Part shown: piece by piece, positions 1-11,989 of the stretch | Layout: each line of letters opens with the position of its first letter | Position numbering within the stretch: position 1 is the first letter of the stretch | Origin: Gracilariopsis chorda | Taxonomy: Eukaryota > Rhodophyta > Florideophyceae > Gracilariales > Gracilariaceae | NCBI GenBank assembly: GCA_003194525.1 | Contig: NBIV01000111.1 | Span: forward strand, 171,649 to 235,648 | Length of the DNA stretch: 64,000 bases | Direction of reading: 5' to 3' | Notes under the pieces: generated by a model | Database searches by the model: none | The model's input: only the letters and a program-made list of their open reading frames with translations | Told to the model about the DNA's origin: nothing | Program-made: the position numbers and the translations under genes

Positions 1-240
1 GAGCCGGCGATAGTCGACACAGAACCTCCAGGTTCCGTCGGCATTCAAAACCAGTACAACTGGGGATGCCCAGGTTGATTGAGCGGGCTATATCACACCT
101 GCGCGGAGCATTTTGTCGACTTGGGACTGCTCCTCTTCCCAAGCGTTCGGTCCTGCCCTGTAAGGGGGTTGTGCCATCGGACGTGCACCCGGTAATAAAT
201 CTATCCGGTGTTCCGTAGCATTAATCTAGGCAAGCGAGCC
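1..240 (-). pseudogene. gypsy reverse transcriptase, N-terminal part, with in-frame stop
   Basis: Reading downwards from about 240 gives HRIDLLPGARPMAQPPYRAG, then WEEEQSQVDKMLRAGVI, a TAG stop at 88-90, then PAQSTWASPVVLVLNADG and WRFCVDYR. This is the conserved N-terminal block of gypsy reverse transcriptases, which copy element RNA into DNA in the cytoplasm. The catalytic palm (YxDD) is beyond the window. The frame is the same as in the 502-918 segment, so the two belong together. The TAG interrupts an otherwise well conserved run, which suggests a fairly recent lesion. Family assignment is firm; the state of the rest of the gene cannot be seen. Confidence 0.85.
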
Positions 241-501
241 ATCCAACATCGTGGTAAATTCCCGTAGCATTGCACGGAGTTTGTCACGGTGTGACTCCGA
301 CATATGGCCGAGGTCTATATCTTCGAGTGCCTTTACGGGGTCCACTCGGTCAGAACGCGCTGTAACATTGTGCTGTGATACAGTTTTGGCCGTAGGTTCT
401 GAGTTATTCGGGGTGTTCGACGTTAAAACAACGGTTTCCTCTCCCTCCTTTGACGATATTTTGTCAATGGTGGTGGTGGGTTCCTCAGAAGCGGCGGCAA
501 T

Positions 502-918
502 TCAGAGAACAATGGCGGTCGTCATCTTTGTCGGGAGCATCCCAAGGGGGTGTGGAGTGACTCTTCCAATTACTTGGTTCTTTACCACATACTGGGGTCG
601 TTGGCCAAGATTGGCAACGAGTATCCGGAAACGAGCATCTGGGGTAACGTGAACAATTCCGTTGGCCATCGCGAGCTGGTATTTCTCGTATAACGAGGAT
701 AGAGGTTGAATAGCCCGAAGACCGTGTTGACGGCAATTGAATTGCACCCAGACTTGGGACTCAGGTGGTATAGAAACCGAGGCTGGGACTCGACGATTGA
801 TGAACTCGTGAGACGCGGGCGGTGGTTCCTGCGCAGCAGGAAGTGGGACTTGCTTCTGCGAAGCACGCTTCAGTGGGAGACGGACGATCGGGACTGACAA
901 TCCGTCGTCGAGTTCCAC
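502..918 (-). pseudogene. gypsy pol, protease-RT linker region
   Basis: This 138-residue open segment lies between protease and reverse transcriptase and shares the RT reading frame. It contains stretches such as VPIVRLPLKRA and ANLGQRPQYVVKNQVIGRV, the kind of proline and basic-rich beta segments found between protease and RT in gypsy polyproteins. No catalytic motif is expected here. It is a continuation of the polyprotein and not a separate gene. It starts in a different frame from the protease segment upstream, so at least one frame change lies around 920-1020. Confidence 0.6.
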
Positions 919-1019
919 ACGCCTAAGGCGGGGCCTGATTTCGTCGACAAATCTGTCGCATTAATCACATCCCAGTATGACTGGAGCGGCCAATGACCGA
1001 CAAAAAATAAAGTCGAGCT

Positions 1020-1439
1020 TCACCACGGGGTGCCCAACTGCACGACTAAGTCGACGGTACGCACCGTTTTTAACGGATTGTTGTTCGCATCGGCGACGTC
1101 AGGAACCGTTTCGGAACGGATACGAGACCGCACCTGTGGGGGTAGCAATGATTCCACGATGAATTTTGGGCCTGCACCTGTGTCCAGGACTGTTAGAAAT
1201 CTCACCATGAAATGGTTATCAAGGCGAAGGTCGGCGTTAACCATGTAGTTGCGCTTGGCGATGACCAAGACTTTTTCCGGGTTCCGGGGGTTTTTACTCC
1301 GTATCCACGGGCGACGCAGCACAGAAAGATGTGCAGATTCCGCGTCTGCGGTGTCTTTCCTTGTAAGAATTTTCACCAGGGAGCGAGGCTGCGACGCCTC
1401 GGGCGTCAAGAGCCTCATCTCTGAGGACGCCTCTCTCAA
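1020..1439 (-). pseudogene. gypsy aspartic protease segment
   Basis: The translation contains VLDTGAGPKFIV, the D-T/S-G-A active-site motif of retropepsins, placed about 76 residues into the segment and followed by a beta-rich stretch ending DLVVQLGTPW. Retropepsins dimerise and cut the element polyprotein. The segment is shifted by one frame relative to gag (1517-3619). That may be a programmed gag-pol shift or mutation; the decayed state of the element makes mutation the simpler reading. It ends 102 bases before the next pol segment, which is in yet another frame. Confidence 0.8.
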
Positions 1440-1516
1440 AGGGGAGACTCCCTCAGTTAGTTTTTCTGAGAGGTTCCTGCCGTAGGCGGTAGTCTAGGAT
1501 CCTCGACCACGAGAGC

Positions 1517-3619
1517 TTAGTTCCGGGGGCCGGGGTTTCTATCCGCATAAGCGGTGTTTGCGTCGGACGTTTGCGCGACTTCCTGATTCGGGTTAATTGA
1601 AGCTAGCCGCGCACGCGGGATATGTGGCAAGGCATGCGAGAAGTCCGTTTCAGCACGGAGGTAGGAAGCCATCGGAACGAAAAGCTTCTCTTCTGGAGTG
1701 AGGGCCTCGTAATTTGCCACCATCTTTGCCATATCCTTCAGTGAGCAAAGACACTGAGGGGATTTATGGCCATGGTTGTAGCAAAGGTGGCAAATTAGAG
1801 CCAACACGGCGAAGCGCCGGTTCATATCCCGAGCATCGGAGAAGCGTACCGCCGGGCCGGGTTCATTCCATCCAGGCCGTTAATTACGGGATTGGCCGTT
1901 CATAAACAGGAATCGTGGCGGCTGAAGGCGATTGTTCCCCACGTACAATATGGGGTTGTCTTGCGCCGTTTCGAACGTGTCCTCCGTCGTTGACGGTAAG
2001 TCCGTGGTTGGTATAGACACACCATCTCCCTGTGCAAAATGTACGGTGTCGTATCCCTGTTGAGGGGTTCTATCTGCAAAAATCGAGGGCGATGAGGAGT
2101 CACTTTCCAGCACCAACGCCTTGGCGGGCCGAGAACGAGGTTTCAAGGTTCTTGCACAAAGTGCTTCCGCTTCCGCTCGAGCGTGTTAAACAAGCTCGAG
2201 GTAGGTGACCCTCCGCTTGTCCTCGCGGTAACGAGTGACAAGACTCCGGATTGCTTTGTCAAGGCCATCGATGAAAATGGTACAACGTTCCCCTCCGGGG
2301 TATACATTCCCACAACGGTGGAAGGCCTTGTTAAGGCGCACCGGGTAATTGGTTTCACTCTCGCCTGAGAGCTGACGAGTATCTCACAAAGCGAGGACTG
2401 CACCCTGAATGGCGGTATTGGTGGCATAGGAGCGCAATAAATATTGCACCGACCCTGCCCAGCAGGTTATTCCTCTCTCTGAGGCACGATATGATCCTCT
2501 GACAGAGATGTACTGGTCCTCTGCCACTCCCCGTAAGAAATACAGTAATGCCAAATAGGCTTGTCCCTCGTTCATTCCGAGGATATTGGCCTCCGCTACA
2601 AAGCGGGAAAGGAAGTCCAACACGATAATTGGGTCTTCTCCAGTAAAATACTGGTTACGCAGTGAGAGTTGGGAAGGTTTTATGCACTATTTCACCTACC
2701 CCGTGCCACGGGGTGTACGTCCTGAAGAGGAATCTTCGAAACGGTAGAACTGGTAGGACAATAGTTTCCGATACAACGGGTTCGTCGGTTTTAATTTCCT
2801 GAGGCCAGGGTGTCTTCTCCCCTTGCTGCGGGTCCAAATCCCACCTTAGGTGGCGGATGACCGCTTAGAGCGGGAATAACGGCCTCGTTTCTCGTCCTCC
2901 GAATTGGAGTCCGAGGAACTAGAACCATCTGACCCGTTTCGGGATGAGTCCGATGATGTCGTAGTATCAGAATCCGAATGATCTCGTTTGTGTTTCGGCT
3001 TATATCGGCGCTTCTTTCTTCCAGCATGCTGGTCGTGGTGTGACGTAGCTGGTGCCGGGTCATCCGGGGACGGTTTAGAGATGAGGATAAACTTCTCTAA
3101 CGTCTCCAGACGGGCATGAATTCGATCAAATCGAGAGTCCACTCCTTCTATGAAGGTGGCGGGTTGCCCCAAACTCTCTAAAATAGAATTGACATTGGAC
3201 CGTAAGATACAGAGATCCTCTGCAACCACTTTTGTAGAGGTGTCCATCACCACCTCACAGAGTGTTTGTAACTGCCCGACAAGGGTGTCGTGGGCGGTTC
3301 ACAAATCGTGAACCTCAGATTACAGGGAATTCCCCTGGGGGGTGTTATCGCCCATCAGACGGGGTTCAGGTGCGGCGGCGGCCACGGCCGGAGCCGGATG
3401 AGCACCATCCACGGCATTCGATAACGGGGTCGACGTGGATTTCCGGGTTTCCTGGGGTGGTTTTGGAGTCCTAGACGAGGCACCCCCAGCATGGCTGGAT
3501 TTAGCCCTAGTCGGGATCCGAGAAACGAACCGAACTTCAGGGTTATCTCCACCCTTGTGGGAGCGACTGCGCGTAGTCGCAGGCTCCGCAGAGAAGGGCT
3601 TCCTCGACATGAGGGCCAA
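1517..3619 (-). pseudogene. gypsy gag with CCHC zinc knuckle
   Basis: Four open segments (3619-3320, 3253-2846, 2623-2384 and 1825-1517) all lie in one reverse frame, separated mainly by nonsense codons, so they look like one gag gene. The N-terminal part is Pro/Ala/Ser/Arg-rich. Next come a heptad-like stretch (HARLETLEKFI) and a Lys/Arg then Ser/Asp/Glu-rich tract ending DEKRGRYSRSK. The 2384-2623 segment (FLSRFVAEANILG, AYLALLYFLRG) resembles the helical capsid domain. The last segment has CHLCYNHGHKSPQC, a perfect CX2CX4HX4C nucleocapsid knuckle that would bind element RNA. The acidic tail is unusual for a basic RNA-binding protein. Capsid identity is by resemblance; the knuckle is certain. 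Confidence 0.75.
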
Positions 3620-3639
3620 CCGTTACGACGGGAAAACAA

Positions 3640-4343
3640 CGGAACTTACGGAAAACAAACAAAAGAAAAAAAACCTCGAAAGAGGGAACCAAACACCAAA
3701 ACCGATTCTAAGTCGGTAGACTACTTTGTAGTGCAATGTCTGGAAGTGGGAGTACACCGAAAGACGTTTGGGATCTTTCCTCGTTAAAGGTGAACCCAGT
3801 TGGGTACAGCCCTCCCAGGAGTGGCACGACTATGTCGGGTTGTAAGGTCGAGGCCACCCGTTGCGACTTGCGCAGGCAGGTTAAGGCAAGCATCAGGTAT
3901 CCGCAGGAGTGGTGTATGGGGGTGGTCGTCCTCTAGAGAGGTGATGTTTCCACGTTAGTGGCACGCGGGAACACGAGCCGTGGGTAGTGAGAAAGCCACC
4001 CTGTAAAGGGAAAAATAAGGGGGAGCTGAGTCACGAGTGTCGTGACGAAGACTAACGGTAGTGCCGGTAAATAAACATTATAAAGAAAGCTGGAATAACA
4101 GTCCGAATACTCGGGTCCTTTAGATAGGCAAGGGGGTTAGACTTCGCGTATGCGACGGTGCTTCCCTCCAAAGAGGAGTAGAGAACACGCGAAGGCGGTG
4201 GGGTCTAGAACCAATTCCTCTGGTCGGGGTCCCTTGTTGGGGATGGTTTACTGGTGCAACGGCAATCCGCCGGTGCACTAAGTACTAACCATCCCAGAAA
4301 TGGGTGTAAAAATAATAAATAGAATTAACTAAGTTACTCCACT
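3640..4343. other. no gene seen; presumed 5' leader/LTR remains of the gypsy element
   Basis: Only short open frames occur and none resembles a known family. By position this should contain the untranslated leader and 5' LTR of the gypsy element on the reverse strand, but I could not find a pair of LTR boundaries or a clear tRNA primer-binding site. Confidence 0.4.
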
Positions 4344-7090
4344 TTGGTGGTTCATGCCCACTACTGTGGCCAACCGCCAATTGACTCTTCCGTGTCTCTC
4401 GTGTCAAATCCACTATTAGTGGTCGTAGTTCATGCAATGAATACATTGCAAAAACATTCGGGATATCAACCAAGCACCAAGAATCCCTCTCTGAGGGCAT
4501 TGCACTTCACTGGATCACAGTACATGGGCCTCCAAGAGATCGTTCAGGAGATCCCGAGTTCAACAATGACGAAATCCAACTCTTATGTGCAGGGAATTAA
4601 ATCAGGTTCTCTCCACGTCCTGCGAGAAGACATAACGAAGTTGGTATTGTCAAATGTTCTCATGAGTCTATCCACTATCTCATACATTGATTACTAAAAG
4701 ATCGTGAATATGCAATATCTCGAGGTATACTGGTCTCCTCAGACCATGAAATTGTTTCCAAAGCTCAAGGTGCTTTCCTAAATAACATTCTCCAAGGCTC
4801 AAACCTAGTATCCAGTTTCGAGTTGGCTCGAGGTTACAGACCTTCAATCACTGTTCTTTCTCAAAGTCCATCCAGCAAGGATACTATCTCGACGCATACA
4901 GAGGAAAGCACAAGGCAAGCTCTGTATCATTTTCTGAGGTCTGGAGCATCAAAACGTTATGCATAATGTTGCTTTTGCCTGGGAATCTGGTCCTCTTCTT
5001 CAGAAAAACTCAAAAACGTTGTGTTTGGCTTGAAAGATAGGTAAATGAGACCTACAGCCATCTGGTCGCAGTCTCTTCTGAGCCCAATGCAAGTGGTAAG
5101 ATCTAGCTGTTGCGTACGAGGATCTGAGACTGAGACCACTCATTCCCCTTCTCAGAGATTTTGGACGTCTACAACTTGGTTTCCAAGAGCTGCCCTCCGA
5201 GATTATGAATAGCGGTAACGCTGTCGTGGAAGAACCTATGCTTCAACCAATCCCAAACCCACTAGTGGTAACTACGGTTTATCCACTGATGCATATTGAT
5301 GATGTTTCTGAACATTGTCCCTCCGACTACGCCGTGTGGGATGATCATCTAATTAGTATTTCATATCTGGCAAAAACGCAGTTCAGTCAATCCTCCAATG
5401 CTCATTCTAAAGATATTGGGCTCTATGCATCGTCAAAAATGAAGCCATTTTCTCTCAAGTCCGCTTCACAGCCAATACTTCGAGAACTCCGCAATTCTTT
5501 AGGATCAGGGACTTTATACGAGCACAAGCTCCACTGCGCGCCCTGTTGGTTGCTGGACCTTGCCATAGCCAACGAGAAAGAGGCTTACCGCAGACATAAG
5601 GCGTATAGACCGGTCTTCGTTCGGTCTCTCCCTCGAAATATCAACTTCATGTCTTTGCATCATTTCTTTTTCATCAAATATTACGGTGAGAGCAAAGCGT
5701 TGAAACTTAAATTCCAGCTCGTACCACATTGGAACAAGGACAAGGACAAAGGCCAGTTGCGCTTGGACTCGGCAACAGCCCAATGTTCTGCTATCAGACT
5801 GCTGCTCTCGATGGCACTCCTGTTTCACTTTCAAATTGCCTCCATTGACATTAAGTTTGCTGATCTGCAAGCGGGCTCCATCAAACGTGAAATAAATATG
5901 AGACCTTCGAGAAGTTGGGTAGATAAGTTTGACAAAGTGTTGAAAATAGTCGTCCCAACGTATGGTCTTGTTGACTGTAGTCACTTGTGGCAGCTTTCTG
6001 TGGAAGACTAGTTGTTGAAGCGTGGCTTGGTCACGATTCCGGGATAACGTCAGCTGTTCCTTTTATGGGAGAAGCAAGAAGTTCTCTTAATTCTGGTAAA
6101 GGTGGTAGACGATATGATCTTCGCCGGAAGCCATAAGGAACTGGTTCGGTTTAGTGAATCTGTAAATGCACAGGTCGAGGTCCGACGATTCTTGCAAGGC
6201 CAGGATATGGTTTTCAAGCGTCTTTTCATCACGCAATTGTCAGACTTCTCAAGACGAGTATCAAAGAAGGAGTTTCAAGAAAACATTGTTCCCCTTTCTG
6301 TTCCTCCTCTGAGGAAAAGGGAAAAGGATGACTTCTGCAAAGCTACAGAACTACGCTATTTTCAGAGCTTGACGGGTAGGCTCACATTTCTTGGACATGG
6401 AGCACTCCCTCAAGCTTTAGTTATTGCAAGCACGCTCCAGCAACAGTTTTCTCGCCTCAAGGCACACCATATGCGTCAGAGCACAACAAAGCAACTTAAA
6501 ATTCTTAACCCCGTTTTCCTTTACAAGTCCTTGTCCACCTCGGCTTTCTCTACCTCACAGATTCACCTTCCCATTTTTAGTTTCGCTGCCACCAGTACGA
6601 CATCTTACGGAAAATCTGGTTATGTTTCCGGAATACTTGCTTATCAAAGCCCAGATTGCATATATCATGTTATTGACTGGCATTCATCAAAGCAGACACG
6701 TGTTTTGTTTTCTTCTGCAGGAGCTGAAATCATTGTAGCAGTCTTTGCAACAGACCCATCTGTTTTTGGTTCGCATACTCTTCCCTACTTCTTCCATGAA
6801 TCTTATTTTGCGAAACAAGTTCTGACAAGTCTTTTCGTTGATTCTTTGGTCTTTACTCAAAAATTTCTAAGTTGCGTGAACAGAGAGACTACCCCCTACG
6901 ACCTACCGTTTTAAGACCTCAAGATTCTTTTGACTCAGGGAAACTACAAGAATTTTGCTGGCTTCCTTGTTCATCAAATATCCTGGAAGCCTTGAAGAAC
7001 ATCAATTCGCACTCGTTTCTTTTATTAAACCGAATAATGAACGATGGAACACTGCCCAAAACAGCTGCAGCGCATCTGGAGAAACATTAG
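4344..7090 (+). pseudogene. Ty1/copia-order pol pseudogene (integrase, RT, RNase H)
   Basis: The order integrase, then RT, then RNase H is diagnostic of copia. Around 4733-4966 (frame 2) is an integrase-like stretch with SSFELARGYRPSI. From 5205 the frame carries QLRLDSATAQCSAIRLLLSM, then IASIDIKFADLQAGSIKREI (RT fingers and palm, first catalytic Asp kept), YGLVDCSHLWQL, and at about 6099 KVVDDMIFAG, the RT catalytic Asp pair. RNase H follows (YHVIDWHSSKQTRV, then GAEIIVAV), with a last piece in another frame (6872-7090: FDSGKLQEFCWLP, then FLLLNRIMNDG). TAG at 6009-6011 and TAA near 6045 break the RT without shifting frame. Further shifts occur near 4700, 4970 and 6880. It cannot make active enzyme. 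No LTRs were identified. Confidence 0.8.
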
Positions 7091-7418
7091 CTGTGGAACT
7101 ATACTACATACGTCTTCGATGCCTTTCCTTTATCTGAGGTATGCTATGGAAACAAGAAAGGAAAAGGACTTTGCTCCAGATTATGCGTAGGACACGAGAT
7201 CGCCCCACACTGCGCACAGTCCCCGCCATTTCAGTACATTTCGTTAACGTTATGAAAATGGGGAATCACAGCCGAACTGGACATCTCTGCTCCAACCATT
7301 AATTAGGCCCTCAATACACCTTCCGGTGGTCATTCTTCGCAACGGATATACAACACGAACGCTATTATCGCGTCAGCACTTCATGACCTAACGGTCTCAT
7401 ATCGTCAAGCACCTGGTT

Positions 7419-7480
7419 GGTCTTGAACCCAGTACTTCTTTTTCCATTTAACCAGAGTGTTACCACTCTGCTACGATCAC
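7419..7480 (-). pseudogene. possible tRNA-derived fragment
   Basis: On the reverse strand a box-A match (TAGCAGAGTGG, 7463-7473) and a box-B match (GGTTCAAGACC, 7419-7429) are spaced 44 bases start to start, as in real tRNA genes. The acceptor and T stems do not pair properly, so it is not a functional tRNA; it may be a tRNA relic, a SINE promoter fragment or chance. Confidence 0.25.
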
Positions 7481-7499
7481 TTTTTTTTCTTACCTACGC

Positions 7500-10000
7500 T
7501 AGACCTCTAGAGGTATTTATTCTTCTTTGGCTCTTCATCGCCAACTGGGGGGCTTGCACTACAGACATAAGCTTAGCTATTTACGCTGAAATGACCTCGT
7601 GCAGCTCCCGCTGCTCCAAGGATGAGCTAATACAAACCCCTGAGTCGCGCTTGGCACTGTATAGCAAGTGCAGTGGACAGTGACGAAGAAGGAAGACTTC
7701 TCACTGCGATTTCTCCTATTTGACGGACCCTGTGCGCTGCGCAAAATGTCCGCCCATCCCATATGCAGACACACGGGCACTGCACCATTGTTGCCGATAC
7801 CCATGCACCGGAATCTCGAGGTACATACCCGTGTACCATGACTTGCAGCCTAGAGAAATGTGCTTTTTGCACCCTTGGCAGAAAGAATAACTGGGCCTGA
7901 GCACATATTATTCACGATATCCGTTTTCAGTAAAAATGGTGCTCGAATTCAGATCAATTCTGGTTACCAAATCCATCCTTGATCTCTACCCTAGTCCACA
8001 ATTTCTTTCACAAGAAATCATTCGTAGGATGCAGATTTCGTCCCTTGGGCTGGGGCTCGTTATTTTTTATCGGCGAGCGCCGGCCCGTATTCTTGCCTGC
8101 CCGTTCCCTGCCGGCCTTTTCAGGTTTCTTTAAAGCTAAGTAATTTCGCCGTGCTTTTGAGATGTCCGCTGTGTTCGACCATGTTGCTTTGGATTGTTCT
8201 CTTGATATGGCCATTATTGATTGGGCATAATCTCTTTTAGATTTTAGGGTGAATTGCAGTTGGTTCTACTTCAGCTCAGAAAGATTTCTTTTTCGTTGCC
8301 TCTGTGGTATAACCTACTGGGCTCCCTTCAAATCGGACAACCCCCATTGTTCTCAATTAGGCCACCGGCAGCCACTTAGCCTGCGCTTGTATTGTTTTAT
8401 TCCTGTTTTCTTGGTTGGAATGGGATCTGTTTGACCCTTTTCTTGGCTATCTTTCTTTCAATCGTTCGTGTAAGAGGGAGTTGGAAGCCCCAAGGTTGGT
8501 CATTTGTGGTGGCTAGCGCTCTACGTTGATCTACGAAGCACGTATTCTTTTCCTTATTTTTGAACTTTCATCGCCACATCATGCTCCACCACCGGAATGG
8601 TGTCTTCATTTATTCCATTATCGCAGGATCAACGCTCTTCACACTAAGACAAGCAAAATTAAAAGTTGCCAGTGGTCATTGGTCTGCCATGAAAGTGTTT
8701 CAAAGCATTCGAGAGAAGGCCTCTGCAAGTGCGCAGTCTATTGTCGTACGCACAATGCCCTCACCCATTTTACCATTATCTGTCGACCAACACAACGAAA
8801 TTCCCAAGAAGCTGACAAAAACAAAACGTTGCCTTTTCACATGCTGCCTTCATCTTTATGTGTACATAGATATTTTTGTCGTCTTTGCGTGGTTGTACTA
8901 GAACAATACGCAAAGAATGGGGGTATAGGAAGCAATACGACAAGCCATTAGGGCTCCTTGGCGTGTTAAGGCCATGATTTTAGTGGCTGGAGAATATTTG
9001 ATGGAACGTTTGGTGGTCCGGATGGAACCTTGAACAGTCGATTCTGATGGCCATATATGACAATTTGAAGGCCGAATTTGAAGGGACTTAGTTTTAGTTT
9101 ATTGTTGCAACTCTCTGGTGGGATGACCGATCTGGAACTTTCCGAATGATCTCATAAGGAGCATCTCCAGCCATCTACCAAATTCCGCATCCAAAAGTGC
9201 CAGCAGGCAAAGCGTAATTAGTTGGGTCTAATCCTTAAAGTGATCTTACTGATACAGTAATGTTTTATAGACAGTTACTCATCCGGAATACTACAAATAC
9301 CGAGCAACTGGTTAAGAAATCATTACCATCTTTCGAACCTGATCATTTAAATGACGTGAAAAGGAAAGCTTCTTTTTGATATTGATGAAGGTGGGGAATG
9401 TTTTCTTGCGTTCTAGTTTCAAGTGAAATTAGTAGCTTTTATTTCTTTTCATCCTATATATGGTGCGTTGGGTCCCAGAATGTCTCTTAATATTCATCGT
9501 GAAGACGCATGAGCACACCTATACATGGAAATATTTCTGCGCTGGTACAGAAACTCGTTTTGGGACATTCAACAACTACCGCTTAAATCTGAACCTGTAT
9601 ATGAGAGACAATTTTGAATGCCTAAAAGTGCTCTCAACACCCTCATGACAAATATATCAATGAACTGCGCAAACATAGGACCACAGGTGCAACCAGATGC
9701 AAATGGTCGAAAAAGATTTACTCTGCTTCTGAAGTTCCCTTGCGCACTGTGTCCATTCGCGAATGCAACTTATGCATGTCTTTGAGATGACCTCTTTGAT
9801 TCATCGAATCCACTACCGCAAAAGTATCGAGAAATTTCTCTATTAATGTTGCACGATTATTTGGCCCGTTTCATATCTGATCACCATCTCAAACTGATCT
9901 ACAGAGTATTGAAAATATCTCTGCATCACGACGCTTCCCTGAATGCATGACATGCCTGGAATTCGTTTAGACATGGCAAAACTCTCAATATGCCTCGTAG
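7500..10000. other. no recognisable gene
   Basis: Open frames up to 141 codons occur on the forward strand (for example 8526-8951), but their translations lack any motif I recognise and look like chance frames in neutral sequence. No repeats shared with other parts of the window were noticed. Confidence 0.5.
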
Positions 10001-10006
10001 AGAACA

Positions 10007-10587
10007 ATGATTGGTACAGGTCAGGCACCCCCACTCTCTTTACATGATTGGAAAGGCGAGGGGGACTGGAGTCCATATGATATTCGATCTCATTTCAAAG
10101 AGCAACCCCCTGTTGCCGCTCCAGCCCCCGGTGCCGTCTACCGCCCCACGCCCGCACCGTGTTCCCCCAAGAGACCAGCAGCCACAGCCACCTCACCCGC
10201 CGCAGCCAGTATAGCCACTGCATCCGCCACAGCCACCGCGCCCGTCCTTTGCACGCGTGAACCTTGCAGCCGTTCCATCTTTCGTGCCCTTTCACTTCCA
10301 TGCCGATGTTCCACTGCCGCCTGCACGAGCCCTGCCCGCCCGCTTTCGTGTGCGACCCACTCAGTACGCCTGCTCCGCGCAATGAGAACTGGCTCTGCAG
10401 GGAGCTGCTGCTCGACATCGTGGCCAGCGCGCACGCCCCACTGGGCCTCGCCCAGACGCGGCCGCCTCCTATAACGTGCGTACTGTTCTGGCGTGCCATG
10501 CGCAGCCACCTGGCGCCCCTGCCACGGCACCCACCGCCACTGCTACCGGGCACCCTCGCCGTACCACATCCCTACCGCAAGTTATGA
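10007..10587. other. GC-rich, Pro/Ala-coding island; gene uncertain
   Basis: About 500 bases are far richer in C and G than the surroundings. All six frames are open for long stretches, as expected from base composition alone, so the ORFs here (10007-10474 and 10264-10587 forward, 10095-10553 reverse) cannot be ranked. Two forward frames give Pro/Gln/Ala-rich text, similar in flavour to the low-complexity N terminus of the Helitron protein at 55-61 kb, but no motif proves a link. It may be a CpG-island-like segment or a low-complexity exon. Confidence 0.3.
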
Positions 10588-10811
10588 ACAACGATATGCG
10601 TACAAGAAGAAACATTTTACTGATATAATAGAGAGAGATGTTAGCACATATTACTCCAGTCTCTCCACCTCCTCATTTATTGCATTGGCCACTGCCACCG
10701 TACACCCGTCACAATAAGACACAGACGGATTCGCGCAACGAATGCCATTCCTTCCAAAATACCTTGCATATGTAAAGAAGGCAGGCGCTCCAAACGATGA
10801 TGAAGAGAAAA

Positions 10812-11078
10812 CTACAGCTCACATATTTTCTGGATACCATCTTCCAGATCCACAAACAGGCCACAAAACTGGGAAACGTAGTAAGAGGGGTCGGTGGCAC
10901 TGTCCTGAGTCATCAAAACATACTTTGTCTGAATTGTGAGCACTTCCTCGGTGGAAGGCCCTGCTTCAGAGGCTTCGTCATCAATGAAACGACTGCGCTT
11001 AGGGGGTGGTTTCAGGGAAGAATTGTCAGATATCTCTCGAGCGAGCCCGGTGACAATCGGACTTGGATGCCTAGCCAT
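10812..11078 (-). CDS. hypothetical 88-residue protein
   Basis: The start sits in an excellent eukaryotic initiation context (CACCATGG). The protein begins MARHPSPIVTGLAREISDNS and contains KPPPKRSRFIDDEASEAGPS, a basic patch followed by an acidic Ser-rich stretch, then an uncharged tail. I do not recognise the family. The KRSRFIDDEA-type text resembles linker segments at the start of some transposon or replication proteins, but that is only an impression. It could be a first exon or a fragment of a longer lost gene. There are no obvious neighbours. Confidence 0.3.
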   Translation of the reverse strand: MARHPSPIVTGLAREISDNSSLKPPPKRSRFIDDEASEAGPSTEEVLTIQTKYVLMTQDSATDPSYYVSQFCGLFVDLEDGIQKICEL

Positions 11079-11099
11079 GGTGAAGTGGCAGGAACAGTA

Positions 11100-11985
11100 T
11101 TACTGGAAATGTCCGGGGCCCTCACCAGATTTTATATAGAAAACGAATACCCTAAGAGGTGTAATACCTATTGCGAAGTTGGCCCGTCATGGCAAGGATG
11201 TGACCCATGACAGGTTATTATGAGTTTTGCTTAGACGTAGTATGCAAAATTAGAGGGTATGCAGTTAGAACAGTTGTTTATAAAAGCCCAAGCTCGCCAG
11301 GTTACAGGCCAACTCGGGCTAGACCACTTCTTCTTCCCTTGGCGGCCCCCACCTTCTCTTAGAGCTGCCTGCTCCTCCTTTCTTCCAAGACTACTGTACC
11401 CACTTTTTCCGCATAACCGTGCAGATCGGTCTCCTGCACACCGTGAGTGACTCGGCTCCCTCGGTCTGTTACGAGATCAGCCGTCGTACTACTTCGCACC
11501 AAGTCACGCAAAACACCTAAGTTTTTGGTCCTGAGTGTTCAGTGAAAACGTTTGTATCCCTATTGCGCTAGACCTAAGGTTTTTGTCTCGCATCTGTTTT
11601 CACCATTGTTCTTCTCTACCGCTGCTAGTGAACCACTGTCCTGTGTACGCTTTTATCATCGTCTATTTCCGCCTTGCCATAGTCGAGGGCGTGCTTTTTT
11701 TGTGCCTGCCGCCACAGCACTCACGTTGCTATAAACCCTTTTCTGACTACTATCTATTGGCATTGCACGCCAGTGCTGGTTCTCTCGAGCTACGAACATA
11801 TTTTCAAGCTATTCTCCAGCAAAGAAGGGTACAAAAAGGGTTGTTGTCGTCCGGTGTCGTGAAATCGTGCAACATGCCACTCACAGTAAAGAATGAGAAC
11901 CATATGTGTGAATGGAGGTGATATGTTCTATCTTCTATTTATAGATATGGTATGATACAGTGAGATGTGACCAGTTGGGTGGCCC
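11100..11985. other. no recognisable gene
   Basis: A forward open frame of 128 codons (11535-11921) has no identifiable motif and a Cys/Leu/Phe-rich composition typical of pyrimidine-rich noncoding DNA. Nothing else was seen. Confidence 0.45.
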
Positions 11986-11989
11986 AAAA

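Larger units (their letters stand above)
1..3640 (-). mobile_element. Ty3/gypsy LTR retrotransposon, decayed, cut by window edge
   Basis: Reverse-strand order, from high to low coordinate, is gag (from about 3619), CCHC zinc knuckle (about 1790), aspartic protease with DTGA (about 1240), a linker, then the start of a reverse transcriptase running off position 1. Protease before reverse transcriptase, and the RT N-terminal wording (HRIDLLPGARPM, then WASPVVLVLNADGTWRFCVD), fit the gypsy superfamily. RNase H, integrase and the 3' LTR lie outside the window. I looked for a 5' LTR between 3640 and 4300 and could not define one. Frame changes and nonsense codons show it is inactive. Seen: motifs and stops. 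Inferred: that all pieces belong to one copy, supported by order, strand and spacing. Confidence 0.85.

Noticed and set aside
1020-1439. Gag-to-protease frame change as a programmed frameshift
   Set aside because: The element has many random frame changes and I saw no slippery site with a following structure.
10007-10553. Pro/Ala-rich ORFs on both strands as genes
   Set aside because: All frames are open because of base composition; nothing separates a real one from chance.
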